In this document: in pieces, positions 55,344-63,483 of the stretch
Position numbering within the stretch: the stretch's first letter is position 1
Layout of the letters: every line of letters starts with the position of its first letter
The notes under the pieces: model-generated
What the model was told of the DNA's origin: nothing
Seen by the model: only the letters and a program-made list of their open reading frames with translations
The model's database searches: none
Position numbers and translations under genes: made by a program
Origin: Comamonadaceae bacterium UBA2121
GTDB taxonomy: Bacteria > Pseudomonadota > Gammaproteobacteria > Burkholderiales > Burkholderiaceae_C
Reading direction: 5' to 3'
Assembly: GCA_002331385.1 (NCBI GenBank)
Contig: DCYB01000010.1
Coordinates: 372,001 to 436,000, forward strand
DNA: 64,000 bases

Positions 55344-55975
55344 GCCGGACCTTTGTGCGCGGCACGCGCGGCATCACTACCCAGCTTGAACCACGTCAGC
55401 ACGCAGGCCGAGCCGCCCACCACAGGCAGCACCCAGCCGAGGGGCAGGCGCAGGATGGCCATGGCGATGAAGGTGATGATCGAGATGACGACGCAGACCG
55501 GCAACCCAAGCGTGTGCTTCTTCAGCGCCGTGGCGAGCCGGAAACCTGCGCCAATGACCAGCCCGGCTGCGACGGCCCCCATACCGCGTAACGCGCCCGC
55601 CACCTGAGGAATGGCGGCATAGTGGGCGTACAACACGGCCAGGCTGATCACGAGCAGCATGGGAATGCACAGCATACCGAGAATAGCGGTCACGGCTCCA
55701 CGCAGCCCAAAGTAGCGATCGCCGATCATCATCGACAGGTTGACTACATTGGGTCCGGGAAGAATCTGCGCCACGGCCCAGTCTTCGATGAATTCCTCGT
55801 TGGTGATCCAGCCGCGCCGGTCGACCAGCTCGCGCTGCACCACGGCCAGCACGCCGCCAAAGCCCTGCAAGGCCAGCCAGGTGAACGCCCAGAACAGTTC
55901 GCTCAAGTTGGCGGGACGCTTGCGCTCCGGCGCCAACGGAGCAGGAACAGGCGAAGGGATGGCGGGGGCGCTCAT
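55340..55975 (-). CDS. Chromate transporter ChrA, single-domain subunit 1
   Basis: The 211-aa protein is a CHR domain: LFWAFTWLALQGFGGVLAVVQRELVDRRGWITNEEF, then VAQILPGPNVVNLSMMIGDR, and further helices to the C-terminus. A Pro-rich cytoplasmic N-terminus precedes it. ATG at 55975 starts MSAPAIPSPVP. It is first in a two-gene operon with subunit 2. No ChrB regulator lies nearby. Confidence 0.92.
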   Translation of the reverse strand: MSAPAIPSPVPAPLAPERKRPANLSELFWAFTWLALQGFGGVLAVVQRELVDRRGWITNEEFIEDWAVAQILPGPNVVNLSMMIGDRYFGLRGAVTAILGMLCIPMLLVISLAVLYAHYAAIPQVAGALRGMGAVAAGLVIGAGFRLATALKKHTLGLPVCVVISIITFIAMAILRLPLGWVLPVVGGSACVLTWFKLGSDAARAAHKGPA

Positions 55976-56150
55976 GGTGTAGTGCGGTGTAATCTGTCGA
56001 TGGTACGCGCGGCAGCCCCAAAAGTGGCGGGCCAAGGCATCGCTGAACACGATGCGGGCATCAGCGTTCGAGAAGGTCGCAGGCGCAAGCGCCGCACGAT
56101 GCGCACTACCATTGGCGGCACCGAAAGCAACTCAATCAGGGGATGGATGT

Positions 56151-56996
56151 ATGAAATTCGTCAGATACGGAACAAGTGGCGCAGAGCGCGCGGGTGTGGT
56201 GGACGCAGAAGGCCGCGTGCGCGATCTGTCCATGCTGCTGCCGGACATCGGTCCCCAACAACTGGCGCCGCGCACGCTCGCAGCGCTGGCCGCCATCGAC
56301 GTGAATCGCCTGCCGCTGGCGCCAGTAGACGCCCGGTTGGGCTGCCCGGTTGGCAACGTCGGCAAGATCGTCTGCGTTGGCCTGAATTACCGTGACCACG
56401 CCGAAGAGGCGAACATGCAGGTGCCCTCCGAGCCTGTGCTGTTCATGAAGGCCATCACCACCTTGAGCGGCCCCAACGACGACGTGCAGATTCCGCCCGG
56501 CGCGCTCAAGACGGACTGGGAGGTGGAATTGGGTATCGTCATCGGCACGCGCATGAAGCATGTCACCAAGGCCGATGCACTGGCGCACGTGGCTGGCTAC
56601 GTGCTGGCCAATGACGTGTCCGAGCGCGCCTACCAGACCGAGCGCGGCGGCCAGTGGGACAAGGGCAAGAGTTACGACAGCTTCGCGCCCATCGGCCCGT
56701 GGCTGGTGACTGCAGATGAGGTGGGCGATCCACACGCGCTGTCACTCTGGCTTGACGTGAACGGCCAGCGCATGCAAGACGGCAACACAAAGAACTTCAT
56801 CTTTGACGTACCGACCGTGCTGTCCTATATCAGCGGCTTCATGACGCTGGAGCCGGGCGATCTGGTGCTGACAGGAACGCCCGCCGGCGTCGGTCTGGGA
56901 CAGAAACCCCAACCACGCTTTTTGCGCGCGGGCGACGAGATGCGCCTCGGGATCAGCGGTCTGGGCGAGCAGCACCTGAAGTGCGTGCAGAACTGA
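56151..56996 (+). CDS. Fumarylacetoacetate hydrolase (FAH) family protein
   Basis: The 281-aa protein has the FAH fold: N-terminal MKFVRYGTSGAERAGVVD, then GKIVCVGLNYRDHAEEANM, P-x-LFMKAITTLSGPNDDVQIP, the metal ligands in DWEVELGIVIG, GYVLANDVSERAYQ, and LEPGDLVLTGTPAGVGLGQKP. It most resembles the ureidoglycolate-lyase-like/acylpyruvase subgroup; exact substrate unknown. ATG at 56151 is the family start. It is a single gene, with neighbours that do not suggest a pathway. Confidence 0.93.
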   Translation: MKFVRYGTSGAERAGVVDAEGRVRDLSMLLPDIGPQQLAPRTLAALAAIDVNRLPLAPVDARLGCPVGNVGKIVCVGLNYRDHAEEANMQVPSEPVLFMKAITTLSGPNDDVQIPPGALKTDWEVELGIVIGTRMKHVTKADALAHVAGYVLANDVSERAYQTERGGQWDKGKSYDSFAPIGPWLVTADEVGDPHALSLWLDVNGQRMQDGNTKNFIFDVPTVLSYISGFMTLEPGDLVLTGTPAGVGLGQKPQPRFLRAGDEMRLGISGLGEQHLKCVQN

Positions 56997-57203
56997 GGGA
57001 CCAGGTTGCCGAGAATTTGAGGGGCAACCAAGGTCCGCAGCATGTGGGAGCCTCAGCCGCACCCAACGCTCACTGGCTAATGCTGTCTCTGGTCAGGGCA
57101 TGCCCCCGGCTCGTGGCAGGGCTATGCGATTGCCGCATGCAGTGCTGGAGGAAAATGCCCGCACGGCTCTGTCAGCGGAGCTGGTTAACCGATTCTTGAA
57201 TTT

Positions 57204-57536
57204 ATGTACGCCTTTGCCTTGCTTGGAGGCGCCATCGTTGCGGAAGTCATTGCCACGACGGCCCTCAAATCGTCTGATGGATTCACCCACCTGCTGCCCA
57301 GCGCTTTGTCGGTGCTGGGCTACTGCATCTCGTTTTATCTGCTGTCGCTGGTGATGCGCAGCATTCCGACGGGCGTGGTGTATGCCATCTGGTCGGGCGT
57401 GGGCATTGTGCTGATCTCGTTGGTGGCCTGGCTGCTGCAAGGGCAGAAACTCGATCTGGCAGCCATCGCCGGAATGGCGATGATCGTGGGCGGCGTAATC
57501 GTGATCCAGTTATTTTCCAAGACCGGCAGCCACTGA
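57204..57536 (+). CDS. Small multidrug resistance (SMR) exporter, EmrE-like
   Basis: The 110-aa protein has four membrane helices and the residues that define the EmrE type: Glu14 (proton/drug site), Tyr40 and Trp63 (in AIWSGVG). It exports cationic compounds by proton exchange and works as an antiparallel dimer. The single gene is about 200 bp downstream of the FAH gene and convergent with the GAF-domain gene. SugE/Gdx-type proteins are less likely because Tyr40 and the SDGFTHLLPS text match EmrE. Confidence 0.93.
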   Translation: MYAFALLGGAIVAEVIATTALKSSDGFTHLLPSALSVLGYCISFYLLSLVMRSIPTGVVYAIWSGVGIVLISLVAWLLQGQKLDLAAIAGMAMIVGGVIVIQLFSKTGSH

Positions 57537-57547
57537 GCACGCGCGCC

Positions 57548-57577
57548 ATTACTTGCGGCCCAATTACTTGCGGCCCA
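57548..57577. repeat. 15-bp exact tandem duplication over the GAF gene stop codon
   Basis: ATTACTTGCGGCCCA occurs twice head to tail (57548-57562 and 57563-57577). The second copy contains the last codons and TAA stop of the minus-strand GAF gene; the first repeats them downstream. Confidence 0.9.
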
Positions 57578-58181
57578 GTTTGTCGGCCCAATCTTTCTTG
57601 TCCTGGTTGTCGGTTGTGGGCTGCAGTTCCCACTTGGCTATCTCGTCCTCGCGCGCCCTGGCCAGACGCATGTCGATGCGCTTGGCCGCCACGCGCGCCA
57701 CGCATTGCAGCTTTTGCAGGTCTTTCTCGGTCAGTGTGGGATCGGCCGCCTGGCTGAAGCAGCACAGCGTTCCGTAGACGCTGCCATCGGCCAGCACGAT
57801 GGGGGCGCTCAGGTGCGCGCCCACGCGAAACGGTGTCTTGGGCAATTGGTCGTGCGCGGGGTGCGTGGCCGCGTCGTGCACCAATGGCGGCAGGCGCCCG
57901 TCGAGCACGCATTGGCAAAAAGATTCTTCCAGGCGCGAGCCCCCGCCGGTCTGGATCAGGTCGCAACCGGGCTTGGAGTTGACGTGCTTGAACATGCGTT
58001 TGCCGTCGTGGATTTCCGACAGAAAGATCACGTCCATCTTCAAGTGCTGACGCAATTCCTTGAGCAGGTCGCGCACGTTGTCGTCGATGAGATCGTCACT
58101 GAAATCGGCGGTGGCAATGATGAGGTCGCTGACGCTGACCTCCAAGGCTTCGGGCGCATAGTCCCAGATACGAACAGACAC
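57564..58181 (-). CDS. GAF-domain protein
   Basis: The 205-aa soluble protein is mostly one GAF domain (about residues 30-170: MDVIFLSEIHDGKRMFKHVN, RLEESFCQCVLDGRLPPLVHDAATHP, VGAHLSAPIVLADGSVYGTLCCFS) with no output domain. Such proteins bind small ligands or act as sensory partners. The start is GTG at 58181, supported by AAGGGG 7 bp upstream. The end carries a 15-bp tandem duplication. It is downstream of hipA on the same strand with 170 bp between. Confidence 0.88.
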   Translation of the reverse strand: MSVRIWDYAPEALEVSVSDLIIATADFSDDLIDDNVRDLLKELRQHLKMDVIFLSEIHDGKRMFKHVNSKPGCDLIQTGGGSRLEESFCQCVLDGRLPPLVHDAATHPAHDQLPKTPFRVGAHLSAPIVLADGSVYGTLCCFSQAADPTLTEKDLQKLQCVARVAAKRIDMRLARAREDEIAKWELQPTTDNQDKKDWADKLGRK

Positions 58182-58284
58182 TTCAAACCCCTTTTTATGC
58201 TTTCCTTATTGGTCAGTGCGTGTGCTTTTGTCATGCACTTGCGCACAAGGGGAAGTTTAACGAGCGGACTAGCCCGTGGGACGC

Positions 58285-58309
58285 ATAGTCGCATGCTTAT
58301 TGCGACTAT
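58285..58309. repeat. Perfect 9-bp inverted repeat upstream of the GAF gene
   Basis: ATAGTCGCA (58285-58293) and TGCGACTAT (58301-58309) flank a 7-nt centre, about 115 bp upstream of the GAF start codon and between hipA and the GAF gene. No T tract follows on either strand, so it is more likely an operator or RNA hairpin than a terminator. Confidence 0.5.
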
Positions 58310-58351
58310 TTCAGGGCGTTTTTTCGGTACTTTGCAGGTGCTTTTTTGGCG

Positions 58352-59665
58352 CTATTTCGCAGAGAGGAATACTCCGGATGCGAGCCGCTCCAGCACCGTC
58401 TCGCGCATGTTGGCGGGCGCTTGCGCCAGAAGGCGCGGCCACTCGGCCTTCGCCTTGTTCACGAGTTCGCGCAGCAGCTTCACGTGGCGCGCGGCGCGCA
58501 GCAAACCGGCAGATGCGATGAGCGCTTGCATGTCATCCCAAGTCAGGCGCCGCATGCTCTGGTCGATGGCCTTGTTGACCGCGTACTGCTGCGGCGGCGA
58601 GCCGTCGAAAAACGCCGCGACGCAAACGCAGTCATAGACTGGCGCGAGTCGCGGTCGTTGCCCGTCGGGATAGAGCAGGGCCCAATTCTTGAGATGTGCG
58701 TCGGTGTTGCCCATGAGAATGGCGGCCACGGTGCGCGCAAGGAATTCACGCGTGTCCTGTACGGGTTGCGGGCTCAGGCGATCCAGCACGCGCAGCATGG
58801 TGGGCCAGTCCGTTGCCAGCCCTTTGCCGTACTTGTGGCGCGGTGCGTAGCCCAGCGCCTGATTGAATTCCTCCATGTGGATGCGCGAGCCGTCGGGCAG
58901 GTGGTCGAAGCGCTGCACAGCCAGAATGTCCTCAAACGGGACGTGTTCGGGCAGGTCGGCCTGTTCTCGCGTGATGATTTCCACATCGGCGGTCTGCAAC
59001 CCCAATGCCTGGCAAAGTTGGTAGCAGCAGAACTCGTTGGCGACCAGATCGGGGTGGTGGCTGGTGGGCAGCTTGAGGATCACGCTGCCGGCTGCGCCGC
59101 GTCGGTGCACGGTGTAGCGCCGCCCGTCCTGCACCGCGCTGAATTTGGTGACCACGCCGGGCAGCGACGCCGCATCGGCTACGGGGTATTCGACGAATCC
59201 TGGCTCCAGCACATCGAGGCCTTGCGTGGTGTGCCAGTGGCGCACGACTTCGGGGATGTCTTCCTGCGGCGCAATGGGCTCGACTTCCAGCGCGCCCATC
59301 AGGTCGTGCCCTGCCGCTGCCAGCAGTTCGAACTCGTCATCGGGCGAGCAGCCGCGCTCCTGCGCCAGCCGTTCGCGGTTGTGGCCCTCGGGCAGCAGGT
59401 TCTGGAAATACACCGGCCAGCGGCCATCCGTGCGCACCAGTCGCGCATCGCGCGCGGAGGACAGGATGCGCTGTGTGTCCTGCTCGTTGCTGCCCTGATA
59501 GCTCAGGGAGAGCGTGGGCCGCGCCGCATCGTCGATGTAATCGCGCTCGAACGAGACGCGCAGGATGTCACCGTATTGCGACAGATAGCCGATGCCACGC
59601 CGTCCGCCGCCCAGCGGCGCGGGCTGATACATATACAGGCGCAGGTAGCGGATGGCGGTGGACAT
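58352..59665 (-). CDS. hipA: HipA toxin, serine/threonine kinase
   Basis: HipA toxins phosphorylate glutamyl-tRNA synthetase or related targets and cause growth arrest or persistence. The 437-aa protein has the HipA N-terminal subdomain (YQGSNEQDTQRILSS, WPVYFQNLLPEGHNRERLA), a core with YTVHRRGAAGSVILKLPT-type ATP site, MVANEFCCYQLCQALGL, and the catalytic loop ILMGNTDAHLKNWALL followed by PVYDCV (metal Asp). The full length and motifs suggest an active kinase. It follows hipB by 20 bp. Confidence 0.92.
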   Translation of the reverse strand: MSTAIRYLRLYMYQPAPLGGGRRGIGYLSQYGDILRVSFERDYIDDAARPTLSLSYQGSNEQDTQRILSSARDARLVRTDGRWPVYFQNLLPEGHNRERLAQERGCSPDDEFELLAAAGHDLMGALEVEPIAPQEDIPEVVRHWHTTQGLDVLEPGFVEYPVADAASLPGVVTKFSAVQDGRRYTVHRRGAAGSVILKLPTSHHPDLVANEFCCYQLCQALGLQTADVEIITREQADLPEHVPFEDILAVQRFDHLPDGSRIHMEEFNQALGYAPRHKYGKGLATDWPTMLRVLDRLSPQPVQDTREFLARTVAAILMGNTDAHLKNWALLYPDGQRPRLAPVYDCVCVAAFFDGSPPQQYAVNKAIDQSMRRLTWDDMQALIASAGLLRAARHVKLLRELVNKAKAEWPRLLAQAPANMRETVLERLASGVFLSAK

Positions 59666-59685
59666 GGTTCGGCGTGCCTGTGGGG

Positions 59686-60006
59686 TCAGTCCTTCGTGCT
59701 GCGGGTCTGGGCCAGACTGTCCACGACGGAGGGCGGGGCGTCCGCGCCGGCGGGCTGTCCCAGAAATTTGCCGCCCGACTGGATGAATGCCTGCAGCGCA
59801 GGCACCAGATCGGCCGGTACGGCCAGCAATTGCATGCCCAGCACGCGGGACATTTCGGCCAAGGTGGAATAGCGCGGGTCCACGTCGCCAGTTTCTGTGC
59901 GCTGGACGGCCATGCGCGACAGCCCTGCCTGTGCGGCCAATTGGGCCTGCGTCATCTGGCGCGCCTTGCGCGTGGCCACGAGCGAATCAATCAATGCATC
60001 AGTCAT
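59686..60006 (-). CDS. hipB: HipB antitoxin, XRE-type HTH protein
   Basis: The 106-aa protein has an N-terminal HTH (SLVATRKARQMTQAQLAAQAGLSRMAVQRTETG) and a C-terminal tail that would contact HipA. It represses the operon by binding the dyad just upstream of its ATG. Its C-terminus is Ala/Ser/Asp-rich and likely flexible. The two genes form a standard hipBA toxin-antitoxin operon. Confidence 0.92.
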   Translation of the reverse strand: MTDALIDSLVATRKARQMTQAQLAAQAGLSRMAVQRTETGDVDPRYSTLAEMSRVLGMQLLAVPADLVPALQAFIQSGGKFLGQPAGADAPPSVVDSLAQTRSTKD

Positions 60007-60016
60007 GATGCTTAAT

Positions 60017-60042
60017 ATACTCTTTTTCTATAAAAAGAGTAT
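60017..60042. promoter_or_regulatory. Perfect 11-bp inverted repeat, likely HipB operator
   Basis: ATACTCTTTTT (60017-60027) and AAAAAGAGTAT (60032-60042) are exact inverted copies around the centre CTAT. It starts 11 bp upstream of the hipB ATG, where autoregulation by HipB is expected. It probably overlaps the promoter; I see no separate ribosome site. Confidence 0.7.
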
Positions 60043-60064
60043 TTATTGATTCATATTTTGTCAC

Positions 60065-61477
60065 TCAGTCCATAACGCTGGGAGATTCCAGATCACACTG
60101 CTCCAAATCTGAGATCATTTTTTCGGGCAACTGGCTGGCTGCACGGCGCAGGGCGGTGCGCAGTCCTTCCTCCACGACTGGGTGGTAGAACGGCATGCCC
60201 AGCATGTCCTGCACTGTCATTCTGGCTTCGATGGCGAGTGCCAGCAGATGGGCCAGATGCTCGCCCGCAGGCGCGCACATTTCCGCGCCCAACAGGCGGC
60301 CGGACTTGCGCTCGGCATAGATTTTGAGCAGCCCGGCATCTTCCTGCGCCACGCGGGCGCGGCCCTGGCGGCGGAAGTCGATCTCGCCGGTGACGAAATC
60401 CTGATCTTTCAGATCGGTAAAGCGTTGGCCCACGATGGCGGCATTGGGCTGGCAGAAGGTGATGGCCAGCATGGTGCGGCGGCAGAAGTTCTGTACCTTG
60501 TCGGCCATGGCATTCATGCCCGCAATGTGGCCTTCGTCCACCGCTTCGTGCAACAGTGCGCGCGCGGGGTCGATGTCACCCGCAATAAAGACGGGCAGGC
60601 CGGCAATCTGGCGCGTGTTCATGTCCATGGGTGGCAGGCCGCGCTTGTCGAGCTCCACGCCCAATGTTTCCAGCCCCAGTCCCTCCAGATTCGGCACCCG
60701 GCCCGTGGCGACCAGCACCTGATCGACCACTTCGCTGTGGCCTGCGCTGCTGACTTGCACGCCGTCCTTGTGGGCCGCCAATTGTGCCGGCTCGCCGATG
60801 TGGATGGTCATCTCTTTTTCCAGCAAGGGCCACAAGGTGTCGAGGACCTGCGGATCGCTCAGGCCAGCCGTGGACTTTTTCGTCACCCACGCCGACACCT
60901 CGATCCCGAGTCGCGCCAAGGCTTGCGCCATCTCCACGCCAACCGCGCCCAGACCGAGTACGGCCACGCGCTTGCCGAGAGTGGCCTGTTCGAACAGCGA
61001 ATCGGTCGTCAGCACGCGATCACCGAGCGCCTTCCATGCGTCATCGAAGCGCGGGCGTGTGCCGGTGGCGATGATGATGCTGCGCGTGGGGTATTCCTTG
61101 CCGTTGACCGCTACGCGGCCTGGGCCAAGGATCTGCGCCTTGCCGCTGATCTGGCGCTCGCCAACATCGCTGTCCTTGATGGTGCCGCTGACAAAGCCAT
61201 CGCGCAGTGCACGCACGCGCTCGAACACGGCGGGCAGGTCGATGCGCAATTCCTGGGCACCGCGGATGCCGAAGGCGTCAAAGCTCTCGCGGCGGTGGAA
61301 TGCGTTGGCGGCCTCGATGAGCAGCTTGGACGGCATGCAGCCGACGCGCGCGCAGGTGGTGCCCCAGGGGCCATCGTTGATGATGAGGTAGTTGTCCGTG
61401 CGCTTGCGCACTTCGCGCAAGGCCGCCAGTCCGGCAGAGCCTGCGCCGATGATGATGCAATCCAGTGTCGGGTTCAT
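60065..61477 (-). CDS. Dihydrolipoyl dehydrogenase-like FAD oxidoreductase
   Basis: The 470-aa flavoprotein has IIIGAGSAGLAALREVRK (FAD site), the redox pair in GTTCARVGCMPSK (Cys-x4-Cys), VAVLGLGAVGVEMAQAL (NAD site), IFAGD-type VFIAGDIDPA, and a C-terminal active-site segment HPVVEEGLR that places the conserved His-Glu. The standard Lpd text is HPT; the HPVVEE form occurs in a divergent group. No pyruvate or oxoglutarate dehydrogenase genes are adjacent, so its partner is unknown. Confidence 0.9.
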   Translation of the reverse strand: MNPTLDCIIIGAGSAGLAALREVRKRTDNYLIINDGPWGTTCARVGCMPSKLLIEAANAFHRRESFDAFGIRGAQELRIDLPAVFERVRALRDGFVSGTIKDSDVGERQISGKAQILGPGRVAVNGKEYPTRSIIIATGTRPRFDDAWKALGDRVLTTDSLFEQATLGKRVAVLGLGAVGVEMAQALARLGIEVSAWVTKKSTAGLSDPQVLDTLWPLLEKEMTIHIGEPAQLAAHKDGVQVSSAGHSEVVDQVLVATGRVPNLEGLGLETLGVELDKRGLPPMDMNTRQIAGLPVFIAGDIDPARALLHEAVDEGHIAGMNAMADKVQNFCRRTMLAITFCQPNAAIVGQRFTDLKDQDFVTGEIDFRRQGRARVAQEDAGLLKIYAERKSGRLLGAEMCAPAGEHLAHLLALAIEARMTVQDMLGMPFYHPVVEEGLRTALRRAASQLPEKMISDLEQCDLESPSVMD

Positions 61478-61553
61478 GGGTCGGGTGTCTTTCTCGTCAG
61501 TTCAACAGCAAGTGTGCTGGGCAATGCCGGCGCGGGATGTAGTCCATTGCGCC

Positions 61554-62159
61554 TCAAGGCGGCTTTTGCGTGCCGTCTCGCAGCCAGCCGATACGGCCCT
61601 GGGTGAGATCATTCAGGCGCGCGACGAAATCCGGTGCGGCGCACAGCGGCAGCTCCAGCCGCGCAATCACCTGGCTGCCATGGCTCACGTCCAGCAGCTT
61701 CACGCCAGCGCTGTCCACCTCGCGGCGCAGCAAACCTTCCTGTGCATAGGGTAGCGTGCATTCGATTTCGGCCATCACCTGGCGCTCGATCTTTTCGGCG
61801 TGGAGCAAGGCCTGCGCGACGCTGTCTGTATAGGCGCGCACCAATCCACCCGCTCCCAGCTTCACGCCGCCAAAGTAGCGCACCACGGTGGCGAGCACGC
61901 CCTCCAGGTCCTGATGGCGCAGCACGTCTAGCATGGGGCGGCCGGCGGTGCCGCTGGGCTCGCCGTCGTCCACGGCGGCGGATTGTCCACCAGCCAGCAG
62001 CGCCCAGCAAACGTGCGCGGCGCCCGGATGCTGCGCCCGCAAGCCATCGACCACCGCTTGCGCGCTGGCACGGTCTGTCATGGGCTGCACGCAGCCGATG
62101 AAACGGCTCTTCTTGATGATCAGTTCGCTGTGTACGGGGGCTTTCAGGGTGTGGGGCAT
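61554..62159 (-). CDS. YigZ/IMPACT family protein
   Basis: The 201-aa protein has the UPF0029/IMPACT N-domain (ELIIKKSRFIGCVQPM, DDGEPSGTAGRPML, GVLATVVRYFGGVKLGAGGLVRAY) and a C-terminal domain of the YigZ type (DFVARLNDLTQGRIGWL). The function is not firmly known; proteins of this family bind nucleic acids or act on proteolysis/translation. ATG at 62159 is the family start. Confidence 0.92.
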   Translation of the reverse strand: MPHTLKAPVHSELIIKKSRFIGCVQPMTDRASAQAVVDGLRAQHPGAAHVCWALLAGGQSAAVDDGEPSGTAGRPMLDVLRHQDLEGVLATVVRYFGGVKLGAGGLVRAYTDSVAQALLHAEKIERQVMAEIECTLPYAQEGLLRREVDSAGVKLLDVSHGSQVIARLELPLCAAPDFVARLNDLTQGRIGWLRDGTQKPP

Positions 62160-62233
62160 GTCGTTCTCAAGCTTAACCCACCCCGTGGCCATGGAATTGG
62201 TGGCGAAAACTATTGAACGCGATCATTACTATC

Positions 62234-62282
62234 TTGAGCGAAGTCAATAGATTTCGCGGTCCACAGTCCTAGTATTTACCCG
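62234..62282 (+). promoter_or_regulatory. Putative FNR/ANR-dependent promoter of the azurin gene
   Basis: TTGAG-CGAA-GTCAA at 62234-62247 has the FNR/ANR core TTGA-N6-TCAA. TAGTAT at 62270-62275 is a -10-like box; a start near 62282 would put the box centre at exactly -41.5, the class II activation position. The leader would be about 25 nt, ending in GAAGGAG. Confidence 0.6.
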
Positions 62283-62307
62283 TTATTTGACGAAGGAGTA
62301 TGTGAAC

Positions 62308-62766
62308 ATGAAGCAAACGTGGAAATGGATTGGTACCGCGTGTGTCGCTATGGCGGCAGTGCCTGCTTTTGCGCAGGCCAATTGCACGGCTGAAATCGAG
62401 AGCAACGACGCCATGCAGTTCAACCTGAAGACCATGAGTGTGCCAGCCAGCTGCAAGCAATACACCGTGAAGCTCAAGCACGTGGGCAAGATGCCCAAGA
62501 CGGCCATGGGCCACAACTGGGTGCTGGCCAAGACGGCCGACATGCAGGCCGTTGCCAACGACGGCATCGCCGCTGGCGCAGGCAAAGACTACCTGAAGGC
62601 GGGCGATGCGCGCGTCATCGCACACACCAAGCTCATCGGCGGCGGTGAGTCCGACTCGGTCACGTTCCCGGTCAGCAAGCTCAAGGCAGGTGAGGACTAC
62701 ACGTTCTTCTGCTCGTTCCCCGGGCATGCGGGTCTGATGAAGGGCGCGCTGACGCTGGCGAAGTAA
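62308..62766 (+). CDS. azu: Azurin (blue copper protein)
   Basis: Azurin is a periplasmic electron carrier linked to denitrification and oxidative stress. The 152-aa precursor has a signal peptide (WKWIGTACVAMAAVPAFAQA) and a mature domain with the Cu ligands in GHNWV (His46 of the mature numbering) and CSFPGHAGLM (Cys112, His117, Met121), plus the disulfide Cys pair near the N-terminus. The sequence is close to Pseudomonas azurin. A GAAGGAG site precedes the ATG. No nitrite reductase gene is in view. Confidence 0.96.
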   Translation: MKQTWKWIGTACVAMAAVPAFAQANCTAEIESNDAMQFNLKTMSVPASCKQYTVKLKHVGKMPKTAMGHNWVLAKTADMQAVANDGIAAGAGKDYLKAGDARVIAHTKLIGGGESDSVTFPVSKLKAGEDYTFFCSFPGHAGLMKGALTLAK

Positions 62767-63038
62767 TTCTCTGGCAGAGTACTTTCCGGGCGTGCGACCT
62801 GCATGCCCGGGCTAAGGTTTGAGGCGGCGTAGCCACACGGTTACGCCGCCTTACTTCTTTTTGGAATGGTTTGTCGCTTTCCTGTCAGCCAAAACGGGGT
62901 GTGAGGCGTTAGCCTACATAGGGAGCTTTGGCTACGGCCTAAGCTTTCAATGGTCCGGCGGTCCACTGCAATCCCACCGCCACGTAAGGAGTCGTTTTCT
63001 TTACCCATCCACCAGCGTCAACCTGAGAGGAGTTGTCC

Positions 63039-63248
63039 ATGTCACCTGCCTACATTACCGTTCCCACTGACTACGTCGTGCCCCATGGCGCAGCAGGAAT
63101 CTGGCTGGCCAGTGACATACAACCTGTGGCGATTCCACAACCCATTCCAGCGCCCGTGCGGCTGCGCAATGGGCAGGTGCTGCGGTCGGCTTATGGAGAG
63201 CCGCCAGCCGATCTGGATCACATCGTCCGTTCCATGGGCGAGTGGTAA
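63039..63248 (+). CDS. Small protein of unknown function
   Basis: The 69-aa protein is rich in Pro, Ala and Ile (ITVPTDYVVPHGAAGIWLASD, VAIPQPIPAPVRLRNGQVLR) and ends in GEW. No membrane helix, signal or known motif is visible. A GAGAGGAG ribosome site lies 6-8 bp before the ATG and a clean terminator follows, which supports a real gene. I do not recognise a family. Confidence 0.6.
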   Translation: MSPAYITVPTDYVVPHGAAGIWLASDIQPVAIPQPIPAPVRLRNGQVLRSAYGEPPADLDHIVRSMGEW

Positions 63249-63281
63249 GCGACAGGGCGCTCCGGTTCCCTGAGGCGATAC

Positions 63282-63313
63282 AAGCGGGCTCCTGGCCCGC
63301 TTTTCCTTTTTTT
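63282..63313 (+). terminator. Rho-independent terminator after the small protein gene
   Basis: A perfect 8-bp stem AAGCGGGC (63282-63289) / GCCCGCTT (63295-63302) with a 5-nt loop is followed by TTCC and seven Ts. Confidence 0.88.
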
Positions 63314-63483
63314 GGGGATGCGCGCGCTTGTCAATCTGGCAGATTGCATCGCTGGGTGACGCCATGGCGGCGCGACAGTCGGTGGTGCGCCTTGGGCTTG
63401 CATCCTCTATGGGTACCTTGGCGCAGGTCTGCGCAAACGGGCTCCTCCACCTACAATATCGGGCCGCTCCACGGTCCGCACAC

